A stretch of DNA of 64,000 nucleotides from Synanceia verrucosa. Its lineage: Eukaryota; Chordata; Actinopteri; Perciformes; Synanceiidae. Shown one piece after another: positions 1-13,214 of this stretch. The position numbers and the translations under genes are program-made. Under the pieces are notes generated by a model. It was not told the DNA's origin, ran no database searches, and saw only the letters and a list, made by a program, of their open reading frames with translations. Location of the stretch: positions 20,211,119 through 20,275,118 of the forward strand of contig CM056550.1 in NCBI GenBank assembly GCA_029721515.1. Reading direction: 5' to 3'. Each line of letters opens with the position of its first letter. Within the stretch, counting starts at the first letter, position 1.

Positions 1-1079
1 AGGTTAATAGCTTCTTGGCAAAAGCGATCACTTTAGACTGAAATTATGTTGTTACACAGCCTGCATAATGGACTTATGCATTGTGTTGTAATTGCGATTA
101 TGCTTCGGTCAGCTCAAAAAATCATTGAGGATTGCGGTTTTGGCACATCTTAAATGTTATTCGCAATAGCATGTGCACAAATTCTGCGTCTACCACAAAT
201 ATATATATTCTGGTGCTTCAACAGACTGTGCCATACAGTGCACACCTCCATGCCTTTGTGTTTTTCTGCAGAAGCAAGCAGCAACTGTTTCAGGAGCCCC
301 ATGGGAACACTGGGCTGTAATGGACAGAAAACTGATGAAACCTCCATTCCCTGACAGCCCCGTGTTTAGGCGTATGCTGTGTAAAGAGGTGAGTGTGTAA
401 GCGGATGTATAACTGCTCACTGGGGTCTTATAGTCGGACCGGGGGGCACTGATTCTAATAAGAAACCTTTCCATCCTCTCCGTTCGCCATTTCAAGCCAC
501 CCCTGCTTAACTGGTCACACTGGCAGAGATTAAAAAAAAAAGAAGCTGAGAAGATCCAAAGGACCAATTTCATTTCAAAACTCAATCCGCTAGTGCACGG
601 GATTTGCATAGCTAATTAGAGGCTGTCTTCCCCTTCTTTCCTCCCCCTCTCCTCCTCCTCTGAGCTCGCTTTATACTGACAGTAAAGGGAGGCTGAGTCC
701 CAGAGCAAAGACCTCTGAACCGAGCTTATCTGGCTCAATGAAACACCATGTTTCTAATGTAAACTATTTTGTAGCACATCACTGAGCCTCAGTGTCAGCT
801 CAGGCTGCCTCTGGTGGGCTGTTTTTTTTTTTCCTGATGTATACGTGTGGAGACATTAGTCGACTTCTGGCTGGCCTACTTTTACTTTTACAGCAAAGGG
901 AGGTTGTTGTCCTTTATTGCTTTATTTAGTCTGTGTACAGCTATTCTAGCATGGTGAACAGTGTAAGGATTAGTGGTGTACAGCTTATTAAGGTGTATTA
1001 TCAGGGAAGTGCATTACATGTGTTCAAAACTGCAGAGGCTGTAAGAGACCCTCAGAGGCTCTTTTTCTAACTTGTAGTG
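1..1079. other. intergenic, no gene seen
   Basis: No gene or repeat recognised. A 139-codon open frame on the minus strand (190-609) has no recognisable domain, and I do not accept it as coding. A CT-rich tract lies near 620-660. Confidence 0.5.
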
Positions 1080-1989
1080 CAGGGGTGTGTCTAAGGGGTG
1101 GCCACCCCGGGTGCCACCCTACATGATGGACTATCTAATCGTCAGACATGACTTGTTTTTTTTCTTTTTTTTACCTCCGCTAACGAGGTTATATTTTCAA
1201 CGGGGTTTGTTTATTTGTTTGTTGGTTTGTCGGTTTGCAAAATAACTCAAAAAGTGATGGACGGATTTTGACGAATTTTTCAGGATTGGCCTGAAGTGGC
1301 CTAACTTAACCGACATACCAACAAACAAACAAGCCCCGGTGAAAACATAACCTCCTTGGCGGCGGTGGTAACTTTGAATAAAAAGTTGCCGCCGCCTTGG
1401 CGGAGGTGTGCGCTCTCCGAGTGCTTTTTTCGTCATTTATTTCATTTATTTTGAACAAGTTAAAAGAAAACAAATTAATAAAAAAGGGTGTAGGATAAAG
1501 TTAATAAAACTTATCTAGTCCTACCCTTTTTTTGCAATTCAACCTCCGACCTGAGGGATTTGGTTACATTGGATTTGATATGACAGTTGTTACAGGGAAT
1601 GTGAAAATATATATAACTATATAATAATATATATAGTTATCACATTTCAGGATTTGAAAAGTCAATCTTTTGAGACTTTGAGGGTTTATTTATTTATTTA
1701 GTTTGATTTGGTCAGCACTATGTACTGTATATATTATGATTTATATTTTTGCATTGTCTTTATATTATTGCACGTTTCATAAAAAAATAAAAGTAGTAGC
1801 AAAAGTAATAAAAGTGACTCAGAGCTTTGTATTACTCTTGTATTGTCCCAATCTGTTGTGTCGTGATTAAAAGTTCCATTATATTTCAGTTTATACTAAC
1901 ATTTAAGGCTGTAATATTAGTAGTCATGTTAATCATGTCTGATTAATGACGGACATTTAATCCTGCTTGTCCCACTAGGGCCACCCCTG
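1080..1989. mobile_element. hAT-like non-autonomous DNA transposon
   Basis: The region begins CAGGGGTG and ends CACCCCTG, a perfect 8-bp terminal inverted repeat that continues imperfectly inward (GGGGTGGCC against GGGGTGGCCC). The interior is AT-rich with no transposase reading frame. The CAGGG-type end is usual for hAT elements. The flanking 8 bases do not match, so the class is inferred from the ends only. It contains a second element at 1173-1424. Confidence 0.5.
1173..1424. mobile_element. CCTCCGC-ended interspersed element, nested
   Basis: It opens with ACCTCCGCTAACGAGGTTAT and closes with TTGGCGGAGGTGTGCGCTCT, an imperfect inverted repeat, and lies wholly inside the 1080-1989 element. 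The interior has runs of TTTGTTTG and the phrase ACTCAAAAAGTGATGGACGG. From memory this resembles a repeat common in fish and many marine invertebrates. The left end lacks the CTCTCCGAGTGC counterpart seen on the right, so it is probably truncated. Confidence 0.5.
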
Positions 1990-3116
1990 CAAAAAAGTCT
2001 GGACGCGGCACTGTCGTAGTGAGCATTTTTCTCTGCTCTCTCTCGTTATTTCCGTCTCTTTCTTTGTCTCAGTCTCAATCACTCATCCCGTCTCCTCTAC
2101 TCTCGACCATCTCAGAGTCTGGAGACGGGGTATTAAAACCCAAGGAGTCACTGGAGGCAGGTAAAACCAGCGTACGCGACGAAACGCATTGTTCTTTTTC
2201 ACGGACAGAGTAACGACGAGGGAATGGTGAGACACAGCAGAGAAACATAGAAAACCACAGTAATATGTAATACAGAGAAGTCAAATGGGTATCGCTCCAT
2301 ATAAGGCATTTATTTCTGCAAAGCTCTCCACCTAATTACCCCGAAGTGCTCTTTGGAACGGATGTGAGGCAGGGGTCTCATAATCATAATAGAAATAATA
2401 ACAGTCTGATGCATATGTAAATGATCAGAGAGAAGAATGATATTTTGGACAGCGTGGTAATGGATAATGAGGGTTCAGGAGTTCAGCGGGAGCATTAGGA
2501 AATAAAAGTGTCTCTGTGCTTATATACTGCAGCTACCATTACCATTCCACATGAGCAAAGGCTTTCCTATTGATTCTCAATATTGTACTCTTGTCTAATG
2601 ACATTTTAATGATTGGAGGATTAGATTCAGACAAATATTTACCTTCATTTTTCTCTGTGTTAACAGAAGAGACTTGAGAAGACTCTGTGAGTGTCTCCAT
2701 CACGGTAATCCCCCATAATGAATGTAGCAGCGCCGCCAGATGCAAGATAATTATCGGATTTGTACGATCATTTTGCCCTCGTACGATGTGCAATCAATAG
2801 GTCAATTAAAAACAGCCACTATGTACGATAATTTGACCATTTTGTGACTCAGATGAAATAAATATTTGGGTTTATCTCATTTTAATTCATCTCCAGATCT
2901 CTGTTTGTGTTTACACATCTCTTCTCACGCAACCTCTTCCCAGCAGATCAGGTGCTCGAGTTTAAGGACGTTTCATGTGCTGTGATATCATTCTGTCTCT
3001 ACTGTCTGCTGATTTGATTCTATGATAGCAGACTATTACAAAAATCACACTGATTGTCTTATGGACCGAAACCATTCAATGCATGATTGGTGGAAAAAAA
3101 GAGAATTATATAAAGA
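1990..3116. other. intergenic, no gene seen
   Basis: No coding exon or recognised repeat. Short open frames at 2019-2213 (+) and 2539-2793 (-) show no domain or splice context that I trust. Confidence 0.45.
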
Positions 3117-3528
3117 CACTCAAAATAGCCATTTGTTGGATGAACTTAAAAAAACTATGGAAAGTGTTTCCATCCAATTATAATACACTAAGTTAGCAAG
3201 AAACAGTTTTATTGAGTGACATAAATGTACATATGTCGAATCAACATAATGCGTTACTATTACTCAGTTATGAGGGGTAAATCCAACATCATAATAATTT
3301 GTTGGGTGAACATAGAAAAATTGGAATGTTATTTCCACCCAATATTAATACGTTAATTTAGCAAGAAAGCCATGCAAATGCTAACCGTAGCAACTAATGC
3401 TGCTATGGCTATCATGCTACAAGAACATTTCTTAATGATATTCAACCACACAATATGACTATATATGGTAGAAGCTACATGTTACACTTAGATTAATGTA
3501 GCAGACACAAATTTGGCTTTTTTGAGTG
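3117..3528. mobile_element. CACTCAAAA-ended MITE, copy 1
   Basis: Starts CACTCAAAA and ends TTTTTGAGTG, an inverted repeat. The interior carries two diverged copies of one block (TTGTTGGRTGAAC, then TTTCCAYCCAAT, then TTAGCAAGAAA) at about 3131-3208 and 3300-3370. The same sequence recurs at 7057, 9785 (reversed) and 20749 (reversed), which defines a dispersed family. No coding capacity. Confidence 0.65.
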
Positions 3529-6500
3529 AAGATGTCCCAAAAAAATCTAAATATGTGTTTTGTAAATATACATTTACAGCTTTTTGTATTCGTGGTTATG
3601 TGTACCAAAGTTTGTCATGTTGGAACACTGCTTTACGCTACTTCACTTTAAGTCTTTTAGTGTGTTTAGTGTCTCAGTGTCAACCTCCAGCACTCGTCGT
3701 TGAGACTCTTTACACTCTGTGTTTTCTTAATCATGTGCAAATTGGCCCCTCGTCGCCGATAAAATCCTCAAATCCCTCCGGCTTCCATCGGCTCGTCCGC
3801 CCGCTGGAAAACTCTGCCTCGCCGTCATCATTTATTTTCACTATCCACGTGAGGAAAATCTGCACTGTTTGTGTTTGTGGATGTGTTAAAGCCCACAACG
3901 TTTGGGTTGTAAAGCCTCTTCTGTTGAGGCTGTTAATTCCAGGTTCAACATGGGCTCTTCTCCTTCAGTCTGTTGTGCTGCATGTGTTCGTTTGAACAGT
4001 GGCTGCTACGCTGGTTGCTGGGTCTCATCAGAGCTGCTGTGATATAAATCACAGGCGGTTTTAATCAGAGTGAAGCGGTGCAGGCCAGCCCTATAAATGA
4101 TGGGCCAAACTTAGTTCAACTTCCCCTTCTCCTCTCCCCTCTTCTCCATCTGTCTCCATTCTTTCTGCCTGCTCTCTCTCTCTTAACAAGCCCTTTATCT
4201 TCCTCGCTCTATCACTTCGCCTCCTCCTCCCTTACCATCTTACTTTCTCTCCGTGTCCTTGACTGCTGAGATCCTCCTGTAAACAAGCTGGGGAATCACA
4301 TTTTGGCATTCCTGAAACAACTCTGGATTTGATTTTACAACCCAATTAAAGTCAAGCTGTAAATCAGCGGGGAAGAGGAACGCTTCTTTATTCTTTTTTC
4401 TTTTCTCGGTGGGCAAAATTTAGGACTCCACCGAGCCGCAAACAAACATGTGAACAAGTCCACTTTTGTAGGAATAAAGCAAAGCAGAGCAGTGTTGTGG
4501 GTGTCTGATCTTATCCTATCATGGACACAACCACTCAGTCATACAGTCATTCGTTCGCACCATAGCTACCGTCTCCCTGACATAACAGCAGACCTGACTA
4601 GACGTATGACAAACCTGTCACTAAAACGGAGGCGTTTGATTCATCAGAAAAAAAATCAATAGTGGAATATTCTCCACTCCACCAGTGTCCCATTAATCTG
4701 CCAGTAGATTAAAATGTCACACAGAGTATCCGCGGCAGAGCTGTTTTTCATGCAGCTCTATAGCCCAGACAGTAATTGCACACGCTAATCAATCAAAGGG
4801 ATGTGCAGGATTGTCATTTTTCATTACAAAGACAACAGGTTACGACAGCCTGTCAACTTGGCTGGAGGAATGTGAGTTAATGACTTATCAATAACGCCGC
4901 GAAGTGCCGCGATTTGAATGAGAGACGACGCGAACGGCAAAAAATTTATTCACAAGGAAGAAGCTAGAAAGCTGACTCTCGTTCTACTGATTAAGTCATC
5001 CTCTGACTCATTGTTATAAATATCTTCTGGCAAAGTGAGATACTTGCCGAACACATTTGTAAACTGTTGATTGGAACGCTCGTCAGACGGGGGAACCGTC
5101 GGGGGAATTCTCGGTGTGGTTTCAGACGAGCTGAATAAACGAATGTGATGCCGCTCATTACATCAGTAGCTCTCATTCTGGGGAAAAGAAAACATAATCA
5201 AAGCCACGTTAATATGCTCATTCTGAAGCACCCATAGGCAAACAGTATATCTTGGTGCGCTCGCCTCATGCCGCTCAGTGATAAATGTAGCGAGCACCTT
5301 GCAAAGACTGGATGACAAAGTTAATTTGGCCCCAGCAGACGCATCAGACCTATGAAGTTCCATATTATTAGCCGCCACCGTGCTCACAAAGGCGCCATTA
5401 TGCTGCGGCGAGGCGTCGTTCATCCGCATAGCTGCTTTACGTGAAGGCTCCCAGCTCCTTTTATTAACTCAGAGGAACTCCTGCTGCGAAGTTGGAGGCG
5501 TTACAGACAGAGGTATGAGAGCGATCACACTGCAACTCCCTTTGCCAAACAACTGACAAATAAAAGACGAGGCCTTGAAAAGTCCACAGGCGGAGTTTGC
5601 GCCGCTTCTATGTTATTGCTTTGTTTTAGGGCTGAAGGAGAAATTAGAAATGGCAATTAAGCAAAATCAGAATGAGCACATATGGTCTGCCATGCATAAT
5701 GTTTTTTTTTGCTGAAAATGACCTCGAATGCAAGCGTGCGTGTTAAGAAGTGAATCCCCTGCCAAGGTCAGTTTTACACGGTTGTTATGTCATGCTTCTC
5801 AGCTGTGTCTTCACCATTAGCCCGGGCTGACAGTCCTCCTCAGAGCACACTTTGGATAAGAAAGAGAGGGAGTGGAGTGGATAAAACAAGCAGGGTCAAA
5901 AGGCAAGAGGCACCAGAGACTGTCGTGATTACGCAGGTATCTCAACAATGTACCGCTTTGTCTCCGCTGAAGGAGACCGATACGAATGCGAAGTCAAAAT
6001 AAGGTCACGAATTAAATGATGGATGTCCATCAAAGAGGGCTAATTCCCCAAAAACACTTACAATAACCCACTCAAAGGATATGGTGTATGCTTTGCAAAT
6101 CCAGCACTGTCAAACTCCCATAAGACACTCAATTTCTCACGTTTGATGTGTTTTCTCAGCTGTGGCCTCCTGAATATTTCCACAAAGTAAACTTTAGGTG
6201 GAGAGGAATCCCACCTGTGGACATTAACAACGAAGGTTTTATACTCAGCTGTGTGAGCGCCAACAATGATCTCTAGTTTTATTTTATTTTTTTGACCAGA
6301 AACTTTATATTTTAGGATTTCTAAAGGTTGCATCATTGTTGCGGCTCGTGGTAACAACCATTGCTGGTGTAAATATTGTATCGAGCTGCTTTTTATCTGC
6401 ACGTTTCCCCTTCCTGCTGCCTTTGATGAATAACTCAACAAGCTACTGGAAGGCTCTTGTCAGATGCGAGCTTGACATTTCTAAAATAGGATAAAACGCA

Positions 6501-7056
6501 CAGAGCTGATCATTGAGGCTGACATAAATACACTCTTCCAGAGTGGCAAGCGTGGCTATCGCTATTTTTTGAATATGGCTTTAATTTAAGCAAGTACTGA
6601 GACCTGATTTGCAAGGGAGAGCTGTCCGACATAAAGTTTCTAAACAATACAAAATCAGTCAAACAGCACGAAAGAGAACAAGAGCGAATAACAAACATAA
6701 TTTACAGATGCAGTCATATACCGTACAATTTATATAATAGTGTCCAATTTGGCCCGGGCTGCCAGTTTTCCTCATTTTCTCTTTTTTTCTGCAAAGTGGC
6801 TAGAGCAGAAAATATAAAGGCTTTCTTCCTCGTCTCTCCTGGAGCATTAGAGACAGACAGAAAGTATAACTGCCTTGTGATTCGAAGCAATGACTGCAAA
6901 ATTAACTCCACTGAAGTTTGCCCAGAGTGGCATCAGAAATGAAACAAATACCAGCTCTGTAAAGTGAAGCACAATCATGATGAATTAGTGGAATTTAATA
7001 ACAACCTGAAGGATAAACGAGTAAAAGAGATGAGTAATATAGAGTATGAAGCATGG
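3529..7056. other. intergenic, no gene seen
   Basis: Largely non-repetitive sequence. Open frames up to 127 codons (6058-6441 minus; 4078-4269 plus, CT-rich) show no recognisable domain. A sub-region at 4680-4930 is listed separately as possible regulatory DNA. Confidence 0.4.
4680..4930. promoter_or_regulatory. candidate conserved non-coding element
   Basis: Non-repetitive stretch with a cluster of homeodomain-type cores (TAATTG at 4773-4778, with TTAAT and CTAATC nearby) and a TCF/LEF-like ATCAAAGG at 4792-4799. It has no open frame of note. Enhancer identity is purely inferred from motif density; such short motifs also occur by chance. Confidence 0.15.
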
Positions 7057-7713
7057 TGCACTCAAAAAGTAATTCGTTGGGTGAATATAAAAAAATTAAA
7101 AGTATTTCCACCCAATTACAATACGCTAATTTAGCAAGAAAGAGTTTTGTGGAGTGAAATTAATATATATCTATCAGCATAATGTGGTGGCATTACTATT
7201 ACCTAATTACGAGGCGTAAATCCAACATAATAATAATTTGATGGAAGAACATAAACAAATTTGAAAAGTTATTTCCACCCATTTATTATACGCTCATTTA
7301 GCAAGCGATGCAAATGCTAACTAGCTAACCATAGCAACTAATGCCCCTATGGTTAGCTGCTAATGCTGCTATGATTAGTGAGCAATAAGAAGTTATGTGA
7401 CATTTCTGTGCAGCGGTTTATTTTGAAGTCGAAGTTATTTGACTTAGCTTACCGTCTTCCACAATGAGCATTGACGACTAAAACTCCCAGCTCGCACACT
7501 ACTGCCACCTTCTGCTCTGGAGTTGTTCATGCAATTTGCTATTTTACCCAAAATGCATTAGGTTCTGTCAACATAAATTAATTAACACAAAGCTAAGCTA
7601 TTGCACATCATGCTAAAATAGCATTACTTCATCATGTTCAACCACAAAAAATGACTATATATGGTAGAAGCTACATGTTACACTTGGATTAATGTAGGAT
7701 TTTTTTGAGTGCA
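7057..7713. mobile_element. CACTCAAAA-ended MITE, longest copy
   Basis: Ends are TGCACTCAAAAA on the left and TTTTTTGAGTGCA on the right, a perfect inverted repeat of about 12 bp. It contains the TTGGGTGAA, TTTCCACCCA, TTAGCAAGAAA blocks twice, plus about 250 bp of extra interior (7360-7610) missing from copy 1. It may be the best proxy for the parent element. No transposase frame. Confidence 0.7.
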
Positions 7714-9317
7714 TAATGAGAAAATATGAGGGCTGTACATCATTTTCTCCCCTGATGCCCTCTCCAGCTGTACCTGTCCAGTGGTGGTGGGACCTCCATG
7801 CAGCATATGGAGGAAGTGACTCATTAATGGGCGGCCCTCCTCACTGCTGCCATTATTAAGGGTAGTAACTCAGTGGTTTCTTCCATTGGTGGCACTAAAA
7901 TCCTCTCATTGCTTTGTGAACTTAAATCTCTGGGGTGGTTAGACATGGAAGTTGGTCCCACAGAGGCTGTAAAAAGGGGTCTGTGAGGGTCTAGATGTGG
8001 TGCAGAGGAGGCTGTTTGGGGGGCTCATCACTCCTGGATGCAGACAGAGAGAGAAAAAGCACAAATTGCTTCGATATGAATCATAAAATGTGTGTTTTTA
8101 AGAAGAGATTTCAAAGTAGACACCAATCTGGCTAATCTAATCTCCTCGGGGCCATATGCTCATTCTCAGTGATTCTCTGGAAAAAAAGGGAATTTAGTGC
8201 TGAAGTGTGTGTTTGTGAGAAGAAATGAAAAGTACCCACAGGAGATTCTTTGGGCCTGAGTGAGAAAGCTGAACGACGGATGAAGGGCATTTCAGTGGCA
8301 GCACGTCAATAACGTCGCTTTGAATCCGACTGTGCCGTTAGGTCATTACTGTGCGTTACACTTAGCACCTAAATGGGGCGTTATCACTGAGTACACAATT
8401 TAAAAGAAAACTAAGTGCTGCATTAACAACATTTAAATCCTCTTTCTCTGCTCTAATCCTTGCTTGGTTTGTGCCTGTGGAGGTTTAGGAGAATATTCCT
8501 TGTTGGTATAACATGGGATTAATGTGAGTGTGAAGCTCCTAATCCCACCGGATTAGAAAGTTTACTCTGCTTTAATTCACGTTGATTAAAACACTGCACA
8601 CTGTTTTTGCCTTTTCTAAAAGATCCACTGTTTGATAAGTTAAATAAACAGATAGCAGAGGGAATAAAATGCTTCTTTTTTATTGTGCGATTTCTATTTC
8701 CGTCCAGTTGTGTTGACACGGCCGAGGTTTTGCTTCAAAGAGGGTTTTGATCTTCAATGATTTATTCTCAGATGATATGTTCCTGTGATATCTGTTTTTT
8801 GACAGTCATGGTGGACAGCAAACAGGACTTTCTGAAAATACAGAAAGAACAAAATACTGTAATTATTCTCCACTGGGATTTCTCGCTCTGTTCAAAGTCT
8901 TACAGCGGCAGCACTTCCATCAACAATGGAAGGAATGTGAGGACAAAAAAAAAAGAATAACTCTGGCTGTTCAAAATAAAAATGTGCTGCAAAATGTCAA
9001 CCCGAATACTACTTACTGCAGTGGAATATGGGAAACCGCAGTTTAAATATTATTCTAAGGCATCTGCTGGCAAGGCTGCATTGGCATTCTATCAGGAATA
9101 CCAGCAAAATGGTGTTATCAAAACAGTGGTCCCATGGGAAAATGCCCAGTCATTACTAATCCTGCACAGACAGGATGGAAAGAAAAAATGACATTTTCCC
9201 CTCCCTTGTTATTTCACTGTAATGTGCAACACTCACTTCTACACCAGCAGTAGTTTCAGCCATGCAGACCTGAAGCCTCTAGGATGTCACTCTGTCAGCC
9301 ATTTTGGTCCAAATATA
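7714..9317. other. intergenic, no gene seen
   Basis: No recognised gene or repeat. Short open frames (8519-8719 minus, 8757-8960 plus, 8982-9191 plus) lack domains or usable splice context. Confidence 0.45.
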
Positions 9318-9493
9318 TTAACTCTTTGAGTGCCGCTGACGTATTTCGACGTCATTTAAAATCCGACGCTTGAGTGCCATTGATATACATCAATGCGTTT
9401 TTTTAGCAGCAGGTTGTCTATCATGGTCTCCTGCAGCCTGTGAGTAATTTTGGGGCTTCTGGGAGATGTAGTTGGAGTGTTTGCAAATAACTT
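9318..9493 (-). mobile_element. TTAA-flanked MITE, partial copy
   Basis: TTAA at 9318-9321 is followed by CTCTTTGAGTGCC, the family end, and then by the right-hand sub-terminal part reading inward in reverse (TACGTATT-like, GAGTAATTTTGGGGCTTCTGGGAG). The match is lost near a poly-A tract at about 9494, so the other half is missing. A second internal GAGTGCCA lies near 9372. Confidence 0.7.
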
Positions 9494-9784
9494 TAAAAAA
9501 AAAAAAAAAAACTTTCTTCATAACCACCTACCTAATAACGTGTCATATCATAACATCAGTTTACATGCTTTTTTTTCATGATAGTACGTATTTTTTCAAT
9601 TATGGTTTGTCATTTACAATGTGTGCATTGTTTTAGGGTGGACTGAACCATTTTACGTAAATAGAAGTACTCAGAAATGTTTCCACAACAAATAAACTTA
9701 GTGTTACTACTTCTTTTGGAAACCATGCTTGTTTTAGTCCGCTCTCTAATTTTGATCGATTAATTTTGTCACCAAATGTTTTCA

Positions 9785-10093
9785 TAGTGTGCTCACTAAT
9801 CATAGCAGCATTAGCATAACTTAGCATTTGCAGCACTTGCTAAATGTGCGTATTAAAATTGGGCAGAAATAACTTTCCAATTTTTTGTTTGTTCATCCAA
9901 CAATTTATTATTATGTTGGATTTACTCCTCGTAATTGACTAATAGTAACAACAACACATTATGTTGACCCAGCATATTTAAATTTATGTCACTCAACAAA
10001 ACAATTTCTTGCTATATTAGCAAATTATGATTGGGTGGAAATACTTTCCATCATTTTTTTTTATGTTCACCCAACAAATGACTATTTTGAGGG
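9785..10093 (-). mobile_element. CACTCAAAA-ended MITE, reversed partial copy
   Basis: Reverse complement of the interior and one end of the 7057 element: CTAATCATAGCAGCATTAGC, then AAATAACTTTCC, then TATGTTCACCCAACAAATGA, ending TTTTGAGGG. One terminus is missing. Confidence 0.65.
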
Positions 10094-10133
10094 CATGGTA
10101 ACGCCATGAATATGGTCCAGTCAGCCGTCTCTC

Positions 10134-10353
10134 GCTATTTCCTGGTCAAATGAGCCGGTCGTCCTTTTCTAGTGTGCAAATAATTGCATGTAAAAAAAGG
10201 CGAGCGGCAGCTCGGTGGTTGTCAAGTAGGGCAGTCGGTCACACCTGCTGATGGAGAGTCGTGTTGTGTGAACAAGACTGCGACCAGGCAGCAGAGAGTC
10301 AGCATGGAGAGTCTACGACTCTGAGAGTCGTGCAGTGTGAACAAGGCTTTAGC
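10134..10353. repeat. probable hAT-type repeat fragment
   Basis: Contains GTGTGAACAAG twice (about 10266 and 10337) and GAGAGTCGTG twice. Phrases of the type GTGTGAACAAGGC are typical of termini of some teleost hAT-like repeats as I remember them. No clear inverted ends. Confidence 0.3.
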
Positions 10354-13214
10354 AAATATTGACTGGCAGCTGTTGAAAATGAGCCATGGGGGTCATCGAG
10401 GAGCTCCTTCAATCATCTCACTTTTCAAACCTACAGGAAGGTATAACCACATGCATTCCCTCCTAAAACACACACAGAGGAAATGGGCAGCGTGCCAGCT
10501 CCCTGAGGCGTGACGCTCTTTGACCACAAAGCCCACGCTTAACACCTCACCCCTGTGATCACGCCCTCGACACATCCTCAACAAAGACAAAGAACAACCG
10601 ACCTGCCCCTTTGCTCGCCAGTTTGCTTGTATCTGTCACACTCCTCCGCCAGTCCCTCCTTCCCACGTCTGCTCTTGAAAAAGAACAAAATGATAATTAA
10701 TGTCAAGTTAATTCTGTGCTCTTATTAATACACAGCTGTAGATTGGAAAGAACAGACTCGTCTCTGGACTCCAAAGGGATTTGCAGGGTAGGTAGTGTGT
10801 ACGTGTGTGTGTGGATGCTGAAGGGGGATTTTGGTGAAGCCGTGTGAGGCAGACAGGTGGTGCTGATGGGGCTACGTGATTCACTGTGCTCCCTATTTGC
10901 ATACATATGACAACCATCTGTGCTAATAGGCCTCTGCGATGTCTCTATTAGGCTCAATGCCACGCTGTATTGCCTGAGGAGCGCGGCATCGCACCAACAT
11001 TGTGCTCATGTTTGTCGGCTTTATGCAACACACCAGAATGGAGATTTTGGTGGGATACAAGTGAAGCAGGAAACTGTATTTTCCTCCAAACTGGAATAGA
11101 TTTAGCATTTGTTCAGAGCAGCTTATGGTACCAGATGAGTCGAGTTTTCCGTGAAGGAAACTACAATGACGGAGATTCGTACAGAAAACATTCCTCGCTG
11201 TGACTAAAGACGAAGCACGTGAAGCAGAGAGCCATGCTGTGTCAGCTGAGAAACAGCACCGCCTCGCATCACCGCCTCACAAATACTTTAATTTACCAGG
11301 AAAAAACAATTCAAGTAAAAATATAAACTAGGAGCACGACACAGCCCCACACAATAATGCATTACGCTCTGGAAATTGATGTGGAATTGCCCGTGGTGGC
11401 GTTTTTGCAACTCCAGGGTCATCCATCGCTTGACACTTCAGCTGAATGTGTCAGAATGGTTATGCTATTTCAAGGTTTTCCCAGAAAGTGCTGTTTTATT
11501 TTTTCCTTGACACATGATGGAGAATAATATCAGCAGTTTGTTAGTTAACGCTCAGAGGGTATAGCTGCTTGGTTTTTCTCATCAGGCTTTATCGATACTA
11601 CAGAGTGTGTTTAATTTTATATTTCTTTGAGTTTGAAAACTTTCAAGGTAAACTGTGGACTTTTGAAACACTAGTCATGTCATGGAGCAACGTCTTGGCA
11701 GGTTGGCCACCAGATTGTATTTTGTGCTCTACCAGTGCGTGCAAAGGGTCCTAATACAAGAAAACAAAGAAAAGCAGGTGCAACTCTGTCTTCTGGAAAT
11801 CACATTTCTATCCTACTGATCTGTTTTGCAAAATATGTTTTGTCAGGAAACATTATTGCTAACAGGATTTGCTTTGTTTAGTTTATTTCCCAGTGTAGGA
11901 AATGCCATTTTCCAATATTTGAACAACAATATTTCTGTCTTCAGGTGTTTTGAGTGCTTAAACACAAACCGGAGTGAACATCAGTGGAGACACTGAGACA
12001 TCTAAAGGGACTGAAAAGTGATGAAGAAGTTGATTTCTTTCTGTTGGACAGGAAATTATTTGTTTAGCTTCTGGAGGAGTTATTATTTTCATAAAATATG
12101 TAATGTTTGCCAACTTAGCTACTATTGTCGTATTAGCCCAATGCTAACATTAGCTTCTCTGTGGGTTTTAGCCAGTTGTGGGTGAAGCTTGTATTGGAGA
12201 GGTTAAGAGAATAAAAATAAAAAATGCACTATCTTTCATGAATCCGACATTGAGATGGGCAGATATCAGCGACCACCATCCATTCTTTGTGAATTTGCCC
12301 CTGAATGTGTAAGAAAACTCCACATGATACCTTTAAGTTCATTATGTGCAATATAAATGTAACACATAAGCACATACTGGATGACAGACAGGTGAGGAAA
12401 TAAATGGTGCTGCTCACCTCAGGCTAGGTAGTTGGTGCAGAAGAACAATGGGCCAAAAGGATCCTCTTACACAGAAACCTAATCCAGCCGACAGTGAACC
12501 TATTAGGCACTGAACAAGATTGGTAGAGAAAGGGAAACAGCAGACAGAGAAGGAGAAAGAAAGAGACAGAGTACCCCATAAGGAAGACTGCCAACATCAG
12601 CACTCCATTTTATTATTGAATCCAAGCTATTTTTTTCTTAAATTCCCCTCCAGCTTGTATAGAGGAAACAACTCTGAACTGTGTGTCTTGGAAATACATA
12701 AAAGTGCTGAACTTGTTGAGTTGCTGTGGCGCCTGCACTTTGAACAACTCCATAAATTTACTAAAGAGAGAAGAGAAAGCAGAAGGGGCAAATGAAAGCA
12801 CGTCTGTTTTCTGCCGAGAAACGACGAGAGAATTGATACCAGAAGATTTGTAAAACTGTGATATCTGAGCCTGTTTGCACGGCACACACACGCAGCTTGG
12901 CAATCATGTCAAATTGTCATTCTTTGAGCTCTCTTTTTCATTTTAGAGTTGCTAGGAGGAATTTTGTGCTGATTTTAGTGACCCCTGTGGACAAAAGCGA
13001 TAGTGTCTCAGACCACCAGACTCCTTTTCGAAAACCTTTCATTTTACTGCAGCAGGGTCTGAAAGTCTAGTTGCTTAGTCCTGGTTCCGGTTCTCCTCAG
13101 AGGGTCCAGCAATCCTGTCTGGATCTCATCTCATTTATTTACTTTCACATCGGACAATAGCAGCGTTAAACTGGGATTGTTTCACAACCGACTGAAAAGT
13201 TTTCTCTTAATCGA
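10354..13214. other. intergenic, no gene seen
   Basis: Nothing recognised. Open frames of 60-96 codons (for example 10703-10963 minus, 12613-12903 minus) overlap each other on both strands, as expected by chance. Confidence 0.45.

Noticed and set aside
190..609. 139-codon minus-strand open frame
   Set aside because: No recognisable domain or splice partners, and overlaps open frames in other frames; expected by chance at this base composition.
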